A DNA stretch of 64,000 nucleotides. It comes from Trebonia sp963767685. Its GTDB lineage: Bacteria > Actinomycetota > Actinomycetes > Streptosporangiales > Streptosporangiaceae. Shown piece after piece: positions 8,552 to 17,315 of this stretch. The position numbers and the translations under genes were made by a program. The notes under the pieces are model-generated. The model worked only from the letters and a program-made list of their open reading frames with translations, was not told where the DNA came from and searched no databases. The stretch lies in NCBI GenBank assembly GCA_963767685.1, contig CAVYEZ010000002.1:14296-78295 (forward strand). The letters are read 5' to 3'. Position 1 is the stretch's first letter. Each line of letters begins with the position of its first letter.

Positions 8552-9880
8552 TTACCTGGAGCTCGGCGCGAGTCGGGTCATGGCGCTGATGACGCGGTCG
8601 CTGGCGTCGCCGTCCCGCGGGTCGGTCAGGTTGGCCAGCAGCTTCAGGGCGAACCGCATCAGCCGCGGGTGGTTCATGCCGCGACTTGTCGCGTACCGCA
8701 TCAGCCTGGGCTTGCCGAGGAGCTGGACGAAGACCCGGCCGAGCGCGTAGTACCGGCCGTAGGCGGCCTGCAGTTCCTCCGGGTAAGAGCGCAGCACCCG
8801 CTCGGCCTCGGCGCGGGTCGGCCGCGCGAGGGCCTGGGCGACCACGCGGGCCAGCAGCTCGCCCGACTCCATCGCGTAGGCGATGCCCTCGCCGTTGAAC
8901 GGGTTCACCATGCCGGCCGCGTCGCCGGCCAACAGCAGGCCCTTGTGGTAGTGCGGCGTGCGGTTGAACCCCATCGGCAGCGCGGCGCCGCGCACCGGCT
9001 CGGTGCGGTTCTCCTCGACGTAGCCCCACTCTTCCGGCATCGACCTGAGCCAGCGCTTGAGCAGCTCGCGGTAGTCGGTCTTGCCGAACGCGTCGGAGGT
9101 GTTCAGCATGCCGAGGCCGACGTTGGACGTGCCGTCGCCCATGCCGAAGATCCAGCCGTAGCCGGGCAGCAGCCGGTCGCCGTCCCACAGGTCGAGCCAC
9201 GACTCCAGGTAGTCGTCCTCGTGCCGCGGCGACGTGTAGTAGGTGCGGACAGCGACGCCCATCGGCCGGTCGTCCCGCTTGCGCAGGCCCATGGCGACCG
9301 ACAGGCGCGAGGAGTTCCCGTCCGCCGCGACGACCACGCGCGCGCGGTACGTGACACTGGAACCATGCACCCGTTCGGCGTTATCGAATCTTGACCTTGA
9401 CTTTGACTTCTCTTCAACCTCGGCCGTCGTCTCGACACCCACGATGCGACCGCTGTCGTCGAGAACCGGGCCGGTGACCGTGGTGCCCTCAAGCAGCTTG
9501 GCGCCCGCGGCCTGCGCGCGCCGGGCCAGCTGCTCGTCCAGCGACGCGCGGGTGCGCACCAGGCCGTAGCCGGGCCAGTTGCCCAGCTCAGGCCACTCAA
9601 GCTCGAGGCGCAGGCCGCCGCCGATGACGCGCAGGCCCTTGTTGCGCAGCCAGCCCGCTTCCTCGCTGACGTCCACGCCCATCGCGACCAGGGACTTAAC
9701 CGCGCGGGGGGTCAGCCCGTCGCCGCACACCTTGTCCCTGGGGAACCGGGACTTCTCGATGAGCAGCACGTTAAGGCCCGCCTGGGCCAGGTAGTACGCG
9801 GCCGTGGAACCAGAAGGACCGGCGCCGACCACGATCACGTCGGCGTCGTCGTCCCGCTTGGCTGGCCCGTGTGAAGTCAC
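8552..9880 (-). CDS. Geranylgeranyl reductase family flavoprotein (probable menaquinone side-chain reductase)
   Basis: This 442-residue FAD-dependent reductase has an N-terminal Rossmann motif DVIVVGAGPSGSTAAYYLA, the KVCGDGLTPRAV segment, and the second FAD motif LLLAGDAAGMVNPFNGEGI. Its position between menG and nuoA suggests that it saturates prenyl units of menaquinone, as described for MenJ-type enzymes; that is inference. GTG at 9880 was chosen because it has an AGGA site at suitable spacing and leaves the usual short N-terminus; GTG at 9916 would add 12 residues. A lysine/serine-rich low-GC stretch near residue 155 (EEKSKSRSRF) looks like an insertion in a loop. Confidence 0.9.
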   Translation of the reverse strand: MTSHGPAKRDDDADVIVVGAGPSGSTAAYYLAQAGLNVLLIEKSRFPRDKVCGDGLTPRAVKSLVAMGVDVSEEAGWLRNKGLRVIGGGLRLELEWPELGNWPGYGLVRTRASLDEQLARRAQAAGAKLLEGTTVTGPVLDDSGRIVGVETTAEVEEKSKSRSRFDNAERVHGSSVTYRARVVVAADGNSSRLSVAMGLRKRDDRPMGVAVRTYYTSPRHEDDYLESWLDLWDGDRLLPGYGWIFGMGDGTSNVGLGMLNTSDAFGKTDYRELLKRWLRSMPEEWGYVEENRTEPVRGAALPMGFNRTPHYHKGLLLAGDAAGMVNPFNGEGIAYAMESGELLARVVAQALARPTRAEAERVLRSYPEELQAAYGRYYALGRVFVQLLGKPRLMRYATSRGMNHPRLMRFALKLLANLTDPRDGDASDRVISAMTRLAPSSR

Positions 9881-9998
9881 TTGATGCAATCCTGGGGTTC
9901 TTGTGAACAGCTTCACAAATTCTTTGCCGTTAGTTTATTCCTGGCCCTGTTCGAGGCATTGGTCGCCCCTACCCTAGCGCCCCCGGTGTCAGAGCTTG

Positions 9999-10724
9999 CT
10001 AGAGGTTCCTGGCAACGTGGACGGCCACAATGCCGAGGGTGAGATCTCGCCACCGGACCGACGACCAGCCGGCCGCCCGGATCACGTCGGCGAGCTCCCG
10101 CTGGGCAGGCCAGTCGCTGATGGACTCGGCGAGGTACTCGTAGGCCACGGGGTTGCGCGCCGCGCGCCGGGCGATCGCTGGCAGGACGCCGGTCAGGTAA
10201 CGCCGGTACAGCATATCGAGGGGCGCGATAGTGATCTCACTGAACTCACAGACCACCAGCCGCCCGCCGGGACGGGTCACGCGGCGCATCTCCTCCAGCG
10301 CGGCGCGCGTCCCGTGCACGTTCCGCAGCCCGAACGAGATCGTCACCGCGTCGAACGCGGCGTCCTTGAACGGGAGCCGGAGCGCGTCGCCCGCGGCGAA
10401 GGCGACCCGCCCGCGCGTCTTGGCCTGGAACGGGTCGGTTTTCGCCTGCCGCGCCTGGCCCGCCTGCAGCATGCCGAGCGAGAAGTCGCAGGCCACGACG
10501 TCGGCGCCGAACTGCGCGAACGTGACGGAGGAGGTTCCCGTGCCGGCCGCCAGGTCGAGTACCCGGTCGCCGGGGCCCGCCTGCAGGATGCGCTGCACCC
10601 GGCGGCGCCACCAGCGGACCTGCCCCATCGACAAGACGTCGTTCATCAGGTCGTAGCGGCCCGCGAGCGCGTCAAACATCGCCGCCACTTCCGAGGGCTT
10701 CTTGTCGAGGTCAGCGCGTGTCAT
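9999..10724 (-). CDS. menG: Demethylmenaquinone methyltransferase
   Basis: This 241-residue SAM-dependent C-methyltransferase carries out the last methylation in menaquinone synthesis. It has the UbiE/MenG signatures YDLMNDVLSMGQVRWWRR near residue 25 and VLDLAAGTGTSS near residue 55, with the second family block SFGLRNVHGTRAALEEMRRV near residue 140. It lies upstream of the flavoprotein and nuo genes in the same direction and just downstream of the S9 peptidase. A 118-base gap separates it from the flavoprotein gene. Confidence 0.95.
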   Translation of the reverse strand: MTRADLDKKPSEVAAMFDALAGRYDLMNDVLSMGQVRWWRRRVQRILQAGPGDRVLDLAAGTGTSSVTFAQFGADVVACDFSLGMLQAGQARQAKTDPFQAKTRGRVAFAAGDALRLPFKDAAFDAVTISFGLRNVHGTRAALEEMRRVTRPGGRLVVCEFSEITIAPLDMLYRRYLTGVLPAIARRAARNPVAYEYLAESISDWPAQRELADVIRAAGWSSVRWRDLTLGIVAVHVARNL

Positions 10725-10734
10725 GGACCCAACG

Positions 10735-12786
10735 CTATAGCAGGTCGGGCTGCTCCCACTGACCGCCGAGCACGTGCTGGCCGAGGAACGCGAAGATCGT
10801 CTCGTACCAGGCCTTGACGTTGCCCGGCTTGAGTACCCAGTGGTTCTCGTCCGGGAAGTAGAGGAACTTCGCCTCTTTGCCGTGCAGCTTCAGGTCGGAC
10901 CACAGCCGCAGCGCCTCGCCGACCGGCACCCGGTAGTCGCGGTTGCCGTGGATCACCAGCATGGGCGTGGTGATGTTGTCGATGTTCAGGTGGGGCGAGT
11001 TCTTCTCGTACCGGCCCGGATCGGTGAGCGGCTGGCCGAACTCGCGCTGCCAGAACTGAGGGCCGTCGGTGGTGCCGAACATCTGGTCGAGCGCCCAGAG
11101 CCCGGCGTGGCTGACGATCGCCCGGAACCGCCCGGTGTGGCCGGCGATCCAGTTCGCCATGTAGCCGCCGTAGGAGCCGCCCATCATGGCCGTCCTGGTC
11201 GCGTCGACGTCGTCCCGGCCGACGACCGCGTCGGTGATGGCCATGATGTCGGCGTAGGGCCGCGGGCCCCATTCCTGGTAGCCGCGGGCGATGAAGTCCC
11301 GGCCGTAGCCGGTGGACAGCGCCGGGTCGGGCAACAGCACCGCGTAGCCGCGCGCGGCCGCCAGCCACGGGTTCCACCGCCACTGCCAGCCGTTCCAGCT
11401 CGACACGGGGCCGCCGTGGACCCACAGCAGCAGCGGCGCGGGGCTGGCGCCGCTGGCGTCGTCCGGCAGTACCAGCCAGCCGCGGACCGGGTGGCCGTCG
11501 TCGGCGGTCGCGGTTACCTCGGTGACCCGCCCGGGAACCCGGGTGACCGCACCCGGCGCGTCCAGGCGGACGACTTCCCCGGTGACCAGGTCGATGCGGA
11601 CCGGGGCGGGCGGCTCGCTGATCGCGTCCCGCAACGCGTACAGCGCCGTGCCGTCCGGGGCGGCGCACAGGTTCGTGTAGTGCGCGTCGTCGCTGGTCAT
11701 CCTGGAGACCTGGCCGCTGGCGAGGTCCACCGCGAACACGGGCCTGCGGCCGGCGTCGTCGGCGGTGAAGTAGACGGTTCCGCCCGCAGGATCCCAGGCC
11801 GGACCGCCCGGCCTCCGGTCGAAGCCGGGCAGCAGGTCGGTCCCTCCGGGGAACAGCACCAGGGTGCTGTCCCCGGGCGCGTCCAGGGTGTCGTGCGCCT
11901 CGCGGAGGCAGACAATGCGGTCACCGTCCGGCGCGAACACCGGGTCGCCGTAGTCGAACCCGGGGCTGGCGTCGCGGTCGGCTTCGCCGGCGGCGGAGAC
12001 GGCGGTACGCGAGCCGGAGGCGACGTCGATGGTGACCAGCTCCGAGTGCGCCTGCACACCGTCCCGCCAGCGCCACCAGCCCGCCGCCACCGTCGTGCCG
12101 TCCGGGCTCAGCGCGATCGCCTGCTCGGCCAGGGCCCGGCCGGCATCCGGGGCGAGGTCCCTGAGGGCGTCTGCGCCGCCCGCGCCGCCAGGGGCGACGA
12201 CGGCGGCGAAGACCCGCAGGTCGTCGGGTCCGAGATCGTGGTCCCAGTACCGCACGGGAAGGCTGTCGTGCAAGATCGCGCTGACCCCGGCGTCTTTCCT
12301 CGCCTGTCGCCGCCGCTCGTCCTCGGCGACTGTGGTCATCGTGCCCGGCAGGGCCGGCCCGGTCACGATTACCCTCGGCGCGCCGGCCGCCGTCTCCGCG
12401 TCCGCGATGCCGCCGGGCAGGGCGGCCGCCTGCCTGGCTTCGCCGCCGCCGGCCGGCAGCAGCCAGAGCGCCGCCTGGTCGTCGGCGTCCCCGCCGTTGC
12501 CCGCGCTGTCCGGTCGCTCCGGGTCCGGGCGCTTGGTCGTGAACAGCAGCGCGCCGTCGGGCAGGAACCGCGGGTTTCCCTCGCCGTCGGCCGACCTGGT
12601 CAGCCTGGCCGGCGGGCCGCCTGCCGTGTCGATCCGCCAGATGCTGGTGACGTACTTCTTCTTGTCCGGGCTCAGGGACTGGACGGCGGCCGCCAGCCAG
12701 GTGCCGTCAGGCGACAGCCGGAAGCCGGTCACCCGCGGGATCGCGAGGTAGTCGTTCAGGTCGTGGAACGGCGCGTCCGCGGTCAC
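10735..12786 (-). CDS. S9 family peptidase (acylaminoacyl-peptidase/dipeptidyl-peptidase-like)
   Basis: This serine peptidase of the prolyl-oligopeptidase clan has 683 residues. Residues ~1-420 form a WD-like beta-propeller (repeats such as LSPDGTWLAA and FAPDGDRIV). The C-terminal alpha/beta-hydrolase domain has the nucleophile in MMGGSYGGYM (about residue 537), the acid in HGNRDYRVPV (about 617) and His in DENHWV (about 648). No signal peptide is visible, so it is probably cytoplasmic. It starts at GTG 12786, 11 bases after cysN, and ends 10 bases before menG. There is no obvious functional tie to the neighbours. Confidence 0.9.
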   Translation of the reverse strand: MTADAPFHDLNDYLAIPRVTGFRLSPDGTWLAAAVQSLSPDKKKYVTSIWRIDTAGGPPARLTRSADGEGNPRFLPDGALLFTTKRPDPERPDSAGNGGDADDQAALWLLPAGGGEARQAAALPGGIADAETAAGAPRVIVTGPALPGTMTTVAEDERRRQARKDAGVSAILHDSLPVRYWDHDLGPDDLRVFAAVVAPGGAGGADALRDLAPDAGRALAEQAIALSPDGTTVAAGWWRWRDGVQAHSELVTIDVASGSRTAVSAAGEADRDASPGFDYGDPVFAPDGDRIVCLREAHDTLDAPGDSTLVLFPGGTDLLPGFDRRPGGPAWDPAGGTVYFTADDAGRRPVFAVDLASGQVSRMTSDDAHYTNLCAAPDGTALYALRDAISEPPAPVRIDLVTGEVVRLDAPGAVTRVPGRVTEVTATADDGHPVRGWLVLPDDASGASPAPLLLWVHGGPVSSWNGWQWRWNPWLAAARGYAVLLPDPALSTGYGRDFIARGYQEWGPRPYADIMAITDAVVGRDDVDATRTAMMGGSYGGYMANWIAGHTGRFRAIVSHAGLWALDQMFGTTDGPQFWQREFGQPLTDPGRYEKNSPHLNIDNITTPMLVIHGNRDYRVPVGEALRLWSDLKLHGKEAKFLYFPDENHWVLKPGNVKAWYETIFAFLGQHVLGGQWEQPDLL

Positions 12787-12797
12787 GTAACCGTCCT

Positions 12798-14060
12798 TCA
12801 GCTAGCGTCGGTGATCATGACCGTGCCGACGGTCGTGTTGGTTGCCTCGTCGATGAGGATCAGCCCGCCGGTCAGCCGGTTGCGCGAGTACGGGTCGACG
12901 AAGAGCGGCTGCGTCACCCGCATCCGGATGCGGCCGATCTCGTTCAGGCCGAGGCGCGTCGCCGACTCGTCGCGGTGCAGGGTGTTCACGTCGATCCGGT
13001 ACAGCAGGTCACCGACGATGCCCTTGACGGTCCTGGTGGTGTGCTTCACGATCAGCCGCGACCGCGGGGTGAGCGGCCGTTCCGCGCTCATCCAGCAGAC
13101 CATGCCCTCGATGTCCTGCGCCGACCTGGGCCGGTTGTTCGGCCGGCAGATCAGGTCGCCGCGGGAGATGTCCACGTCGTCCTCGAGCAGCAAGGTCACC
13201 GACATCGGCGGGAACGCCTCGGCGACCTCCCTGCCCGCGAGGTCGATCCGGCTGATCCGCGTGCGGAAGCCCGACGGCAGGTGGAGCACCTCGTCACCCG
13301 GCTTCAGCACGCCGCCGGCCACCTGGCCCGCGTAGCCGCGGTAGTCGTGCAGTTCCGGGTCGCTGCTCGCGTGCGGCCTGATCACGTACTGCACCGGGAA
13401 TCGCACGTCGATGAGGTTCCGGTCCGAGGCGATGTGCACGTGCTCCAGGTGGTGCAGCAGCGAAGGGCCGTCGTACCAGGGCATGTTCGCGCTCCGCTCG
13501 ACGACGTTGTCGCCGTTCAGCGCGGAGACCGGGATGAACGTGAGGTCGGCGATGTCGAGCTTGGTCGCGAACTTCGAGAACTCGGTGCAGATGTCCTCGA
13601 AGACCTGCTGGTCGTAGCCGACCAGGTCCATCTTGTTCACCGCGAGCACCAGGTGCGGCACGCGGAGCAGCGTGGTCAGGAAGGCGTGCCGCCGTGACTG
13701 CTCGTTGAGGCCGTTCCTGGCGTCGACCAGGATGATGGCCAGGTCGGCGGTCGAGGCGCCGGTCACCATGTTCCTGGTGTACTGAATGTGGCCGGGCGTG
13801 TCGGCGATGATGAACTTGCGCCGCGGCGTGGCGAAGTACCGGTAGGCGACGTCGATCGTGATGCCCTGCTCCCGCTCGGCCCGCAGGCCGTCGGTGAGCA
13901 GCGCGAGGTTCGTGGTCTCTTCGCCCCGGTCGCGGGAGGTGCGCTCGACGGCCTGCAACTGGTCTTCGAAGATGGCCTTCGAGTCGTAAAGCAGCCGCCC
14001 GATCAAGGTGGACTTACCGTCGTCGACCGAGCCGGCGGTGGCGAACCGCAGAATATCCAC
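12798..14060 (-). CDS. cysN: Sulfate adenylyltransferase subunit 1 (GTPase)
   Basis: This is the regulatory GTPase of ATP sulfurylase, which drives sulfate activation to APS. It has 420 residues with G1 GSVDDGKST near residue 10, G3 DTPGH near 88, and G4 NKMD near 143, followed by EF-Tu-like beta-barrel domains. GTG at 14060 shares a base with the cysD stop (TAGTG), so the two subunits are coupled. There is no fused APS-kinase (CysC) domain; the length is that of CysN alone. Confidence 0.95.
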   Translation of the reverse strand: MDILRFATAGSVDDGKSTLIGRLLYDSKAIFEDQLQAVERTSRDRGEETTNLALLTDGLRAEREQGITIDVAYRYFATPRRKFIIADTPGHIQYTRNMVTGASTADLAIILVDARNGLNEQSRRHAFLTTLLRVPHLVLAVNKMDLVGYDQQVFEDICTEFSKFATKLDIADLTFIPVSALNGDNVVERSANMPWYDGPSLLHHLEHVHIASDRNLIDVRFPVQYVIRPHASSDPELHDYRGYAGQVAGGVLKPGDEVLHLPSGFRTRISRIDLAGREVAEAFPPMSVTLLLEDDVDISRGDLICRPNNRPRSAQDIEGMVCWMSAERPLTPRSRLIVKHTTRTVKGIVGDLLYRIDVNTLHRDESATRLGLNEIGRIRMRVTQPLFVDPYSRNRLTGGLILIDEATNTTVGTVMITDAS

Positions 14061-14971
14061 TAGAAGTAGCCCTCCCGCTTGCGGTCTTCCATCGCTGCCT
14101 CGCTGGTCCGGTCGTCGGCCCGGGTCTGGCCGCGCTCGGTGATCCTGGTCGCGGCGACCTCGGCGATCACTTCGCCGACGGTGGCGGCCGTGGAGGCGAC
14201 CGCGCCGGTGATGGTCATGTCACCGACCGTCCGGTACCGCACGCTGGCGGTGAACGTCTGCTCGTCTTCCGACCGCGTCAGGTACGGGTTGTCGGCCAGG
14301 AGGATGCCGTCCCGTTCGAACACCACCCGCTCGTGGGCGTAGTAGATGGAAGGGATCTCCAGGTTCTCCCGCTCGATGTACGACCAGACGTCAAGCTCCG
14401 TCCAGTTCGACAGCGGGAAGACCCGGATGTGCTCGCCGCGCCTGATCCGCGTGTTGTACAGGTTCCACAGCTCGGGGCGCTGGTTCTTCGGGTCCCACTG
14501 GCCGAATTCGTCGCGGAAGGAGAACACGCGCTCCTTCGCGCGCGCCTTCTCCTCGTCCCGCCGGGCGCCGCCGAAGAGCGCGTCGAACCGGTGCTCCTCG
14601 ATCGCGTCGAGCAGCGTCACCGTCTGCAGCCGGTTCCTGCTCGTCCACCGTCCGGTCTCTTCGATGGCGCGGCCCTGGTCGATCGAGTCCTGGACGCTGG
14701 CGACGATGAGCCTGACGTTCAGCTCGGCCGCCCGCTTGTCGCGGTAGTCGAGCACCTCGGGGAAGTTGTGCCCGGTGTCCACGTGCATGACCGGAAACGG
14801 GATGTGCGCCGGGGTGAAGGCCTTCGCGGCCAGCGCGAGCATGACGATCGAGTCCTTGCCGCCGGAGAACAGCAGCGCGGGACGCTCGAACTCGGCCGCG
14901 ACCTCACGCATGACGTGGATCGACTCGGCCTCAAGGACGTCGAGCTGTGACAACAGGTAATCAGATCGCAT
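14060..14971 (-). CDS. cysD: Sulfate adenylyltransferase subunit 2
   Basis: This is the catalytic subunit of ATP sulfurylase, 303 residues, of the PP-loop family. The PP-loop SGGKDSIVML lies near residue 35, followed by VMHVDTGHNFPEVL, GGARRDEEKARAKER and PLSNWTELDVW. ATG at 14971 was chosen because it gives the standard N-terminus; it overlaps the cysQ end by 11 bases, and an upstream in-frame extension is antisense-like and unsupported. It pairs with cysN. Confidence 0.95.
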   Translation of the reverse strand: MRSDYLLSQLDVLEAESIHVMREVAAEFERPALLFSGGKDSIVMLALAAKAFTPAHIPFPVMHVDTGHNFPEVLDYRDKRAAELNVRLIVASVQDSIDQGRAIEETGRWTSRNRLQTVTLLDAIEEHRFDALFGGARRDEEKARAKERVFSFRDEFGQWDPKNQRPELWNLYNTRIRRGEHIRVFPLSNWTELDVWSYIERENLEIPSIYYAHERVVFERDGILLADNPYLTRSEDEQTFTASVRYRTVGDMTITGAVASTAATVGEVIAEVAATRITERGQTRADDRTSEAAMEDRKREGYF

Positions 14972-15893
14972 GCGTGGCTTCCCTGATGGCGTTGAGCAAG
15001 ACCGGTGCGATTGCCGGCAGGCATACCAGGATATCTGGCAGCAGCGGATCCTCCTGGTTGTAGACGACCGGGCTGCCGTCGATGCGGGACACGTGGAAGC
15101 CACGCTGCCTGGCTACCGCCGCCGGCGCGGCCGTGTCCCACTCGTAGAAGCCGCCCGAGTGCAGGTACACGTCGTTCTCGCCCAGTACTACCGTGGCAAC
15201 CTTGGCGCCAGCTGAACCACAGGGGACGAGGTCGGCGTGTATTAGTGTTGCGACTTCTTTGACCAGCTCGCTCGCTCGGCTGCGGCTGACCACCATTCGC
15301 AGCGGGCGCTGCGCGCCCGGACCGGGGGATATTCCCCCCGGCGCTCCTTCGGAAGGCCGGTGGGAATATCCCCGGCGGTCCGGTCGCTCCGCTTCCCCGT
15401 CCGCTTGCGAGGCCGACTTGGCGACTGTCGAGAGCACACGGTTTTGCGCCGGCAGGGCCACAGCGCCGGCAACCAGGTCTCCTGTCCCTGCTGCCGCGGT
15501 ACCCGTCCCTGACAATTGCTCCCCGGAGGCTGCCGCAATCCCGGTCGGTTGCCATTGCTCCCGGGGCGCTGGCGCATTGCGGGACCAGAGGGCTACATGG
15601 ACGGCCCAGTCTGTTCTGCCTGGGTCACCGAACTCGCGGGTGCCGTCTAGGGGGTCGACGATCCATACCCTGTCGGCGGACAGTCGGGCCTTGTCGTCGA
15701 TGCCCTCTTCTGACAGGACGGCGTCGTCCGGACGTTCCCTGGCCAGTTCCGCCATCAAGAACTCATGGGACTGGCGATCGCCGGCGTTGCGCAGGACGTC
15801 GGGGTCTCCGCCGCCGGCGCGAAGCGTGAGCAGCAGGTGTCCGGCTCGCTCCGCCAAGTCGGCCGCTAGGGCATGGTCGTCAAGGGCCGGCAA
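14961..15893 (-). CDS. cysQ: 3'(2'),5'-bisphosphate nucleotidase with palindromic insertion
   Basis: This inositol-monophosphatase-fold enzyme removes PAP (or recycles PAPS) in sulfate assimilation, which fits its place just before cysD-cysN. It has 310 residues. The metal site appears in SEEG near residue 62 and VDPLDGTREF near 79, and the second signature EWDTAAPAA near 248. Between them lies an extra low-complexity stretch of roughly 70 residues (about 105-190), part of which is encoded by a near-perfect DNA hairpin at 15325-15373. The frame stays open through it. Confidence 0.88.
   Translation of the reverse strand: MPALDDHALAADLAERAGHLLLTLRAGGGDPDVLRNAGDRQSHEFLMAELARERPDDAVLSEEGIDDKARLSADRVWIVDPLDGTREFGDPGRTDWAVHVALWSRNAPAPREQWQPTGIAAASGEQLSGTGTAAAGTGDLVAGAVALPAQNRVLSTVAKSASQADGEAERPDRRGYSHRPSEGAPGGISPGPGAQRPLRMVVSRSRASELVKEVATLIHADLVPCGSAGAKVATVVLGENDVYLHSGGFYEWDTAAPAAVARQRGFHVSRIDGSPVVYNQEDPLLPDILVCLPAIAPVLLNAIREATHAI
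15325..15373. repeat. 49-base near-perfect hairpin inside cysQ
   Basis: Arms 15325-15341 and 15357-15373 match at 16 of 17 positions (core GGGGATATTCCC against GGGAATATCCCC). The loop itself holds the small hairpin CCTTCGGAAGG. Weak pairing continues outside with ACCG/CGGT. The AT-containing core stands out from the GC-rich gene. It resembles the in-frame palindromic elements reported in some bacterial genes; mobility is inference. Confidence 0.8.
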
Positions 15894-16037
15894 GTGATCT
15901 CCTCCGGAGGGTTACAACTCTCTCGAACCCGTAACGACGCCAGGGCCCGCAATCTTCCGCCCCGCCGGCTGCGCCGCGCCTTCGCCCGAAATCGCCCCCG
16001 GCCCGTGCGCCGAGCGCAGGACTTCGCCTGCCCGTAG

Positions 16038-16619
16038 CTAAACCGGGTCGGTGTGGTACTCGTTCTGGGCCTCGGTCAGGCCCTTGGTGATCAGGGCCTC
16101 GACGGCGTCGGCGCAGCGGTCGAGCGCGAACGGGAGTTCCTTGCGCTCCGCGGCCGAGAAGTCCTTCAGGACGAACGCAGCCGCGTCCATGCGGCCGGGC
16201 GGGCGGCCGATGCCGAAGCGGGCCCGGTAGTAGTCCCGGGTGCCGAGCGACGACGTGATGGAGCGCAGGCCATTGTGGCCGTTGTCGCCGCCGCCCAGCT
16301 TCAGGCGCACCGCCCCGAAGGTGACATCGAGCTCGTCGTGAATAACCACCAGTCGTTCGGGAGAAAGCTTGTAAAAGCTCAGCAGCGCGGAGACGGGGCC
16401 ACCGGAGAGGTTCATGTACGAGTGCGGCCGGGCCAGCGTCACCGGCTGGCCGGACAGCCGGCCCTCGGCGATGTCGTTGCGGGTGCGGTGCGCCTTGAAC
16501 CGGGCGCCGACCCGGTCGGCGAGCAAGGTGAGGACCATCTGCCCGGCGTTATGCCGGTTGCCCGCGTACTCCGGCCCCGGGTTACCCAGTCCGGCGATGA
16601 TCCAGCGCTCGTCCGTCAT
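16038..16619 (-). CDS. pth: Peptidyl-tRNA hydrolase
   Basis: This 193-residue enzyme recycles peptidyl-tRNA. The conserved residues are visible: Asn in GLGNPGPEY, the catalytic His in NRHNAG near residue 23, Asn in YMNLSGG near 70, Asp in HDELD near 95 and the GGGDNGHNGLRS loop near 108. It follows rplY after a strong hairpin, a common actinobacterial pairing (rplY-pth). Confidence 0.97.
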   Translation of the reverse strand: MTDERWIIAGLGNPGPEYAGNRHNAGQMVLTLLADRVGARFKAHRTRNDIAEGRLSGQPVTLARPHSYMNLSGGPVSALLSFYKLSPERLVVIHDELDVTFGAVRLKLGGGDNGHNGLRSITSSLGTRDYYRARFGIGRPPGRMDAAAFVLKDFSAAERKELPFALDRCADAVEALITKGLTEAQNEYHTDPV

Positions 16620-16636
16620 GTGCGGGTCCCCGCGTG

Positions 16637-16670
16637 CCGGCGGGGCGCGGGTGAACCCGCGCCCCGCCGG
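16637..16670 (-). terminator. Strong hairpin between rplY and pth
   Basis: Perfect 16-base arms (CCGGCGGGGCGCGGGT and its complement) surround a 2-base centre. There is no T-run. It could attenuate or terminate after rplY, or act as a processing site in an rplY-pth transcript. Confidence 0.6.
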
Positions 16671-16682
16671 TCTCGCGTGGTC

Positions 16683-17315
16683 TTACTCGGCCTCGGCCTC
16701 GGCGGGCGCCTCGGCGCCCTCGCCCTCGGCGGCCTCGCCCTCGGCGGCCTCACCCTCGGCGGCCTCACCGAGGTCGACGGCCTGCGCGCCGAGCACGTGC
16801 AGCACCAGGGCCTCGGGGTCGGTCACGAGCGTGGTGCCGTCCGGCAGCGCGATGTCCCCGGCGTGGACGGAGGTCCCGATCTCCATGCCCTCAACGTCCA
16901 CGTCCACGCCGTTGGGAAGGTGCGTCGCCTCGGCCTCGACGGCGATCTGCACCAGCTGCTGGTCGAGCAGGCCGCCGGGGAACACGTCGCCGGTCACCCG
17001 GACCGGGATTTCAACGGTGACCTTCTCGCCGTGGCGCACCTCGATCAGGTCGACGTGCTCGATGTCGCCCTTGATGGCGTGGCGCTGCACGGCCTTCGGC
17101 AGCGCGAGCGTCGCCCGGCCGAGGCCCTCAAGCCGGATCAGCGCGTTCGGCGTCTTCAGCGCGATCATCAGATCGTGCTCCGGCAGGCTGAAGTGGCGGT
17201 TCTCTGCGCCCTGGCCGTACATGACAGCAGGCACACGACCCGCCCGGCGGGTACGGCGGGACGCCCCCTTGCCGAACTCGGTGCGTGGCTCGGCTTCGAT
17301 ACGGACCTCAGGCAC
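16683..17315 (-). CDS. rplY: 50S ribosomal protein L25/general stress protein Ctc
   Basis: This two-domain L25 (Ctc type) of 210 residues binds 5S rRNA. The N-terminal domain reads RTEFGKGASRRTRRAGRVPAVMYG with a long C-terminal TL5-like domain. The last ~30 residues are an acidic AAEGE repeat tail, typical of actinobacterial L25. GTG at 17315 is the start. It heads the long minus-strand block. Confidence 0.96.
   Translation of the reverse strand: MPEVRIEAEPRTEFGKGASRRTRRAGRVPAVMYGQGAENRHFSLPEHDLMIALKTPNALIRLEGLGRATLALPKAVQRHAIKGDIEHVDLIEVRHGEKVTVEIPVRVTGDVFPGGLLDQQLVQIAVEAEATHLPNGVDVDVEGMEIGTSVHAGDIALPDGTTLVTDPEALVLHVLGAQAVDLGEAAEGEAAEGEAAEGEGAEAPAEAEAE

Noticed and set aside
10774..13335. 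853-codon plus-strand frame opposite the S9 peptidase and cysN
   Set aside because: It spans two well-supported genes on the other strand, and its translation is low-complexity Arg/Val/Gly.
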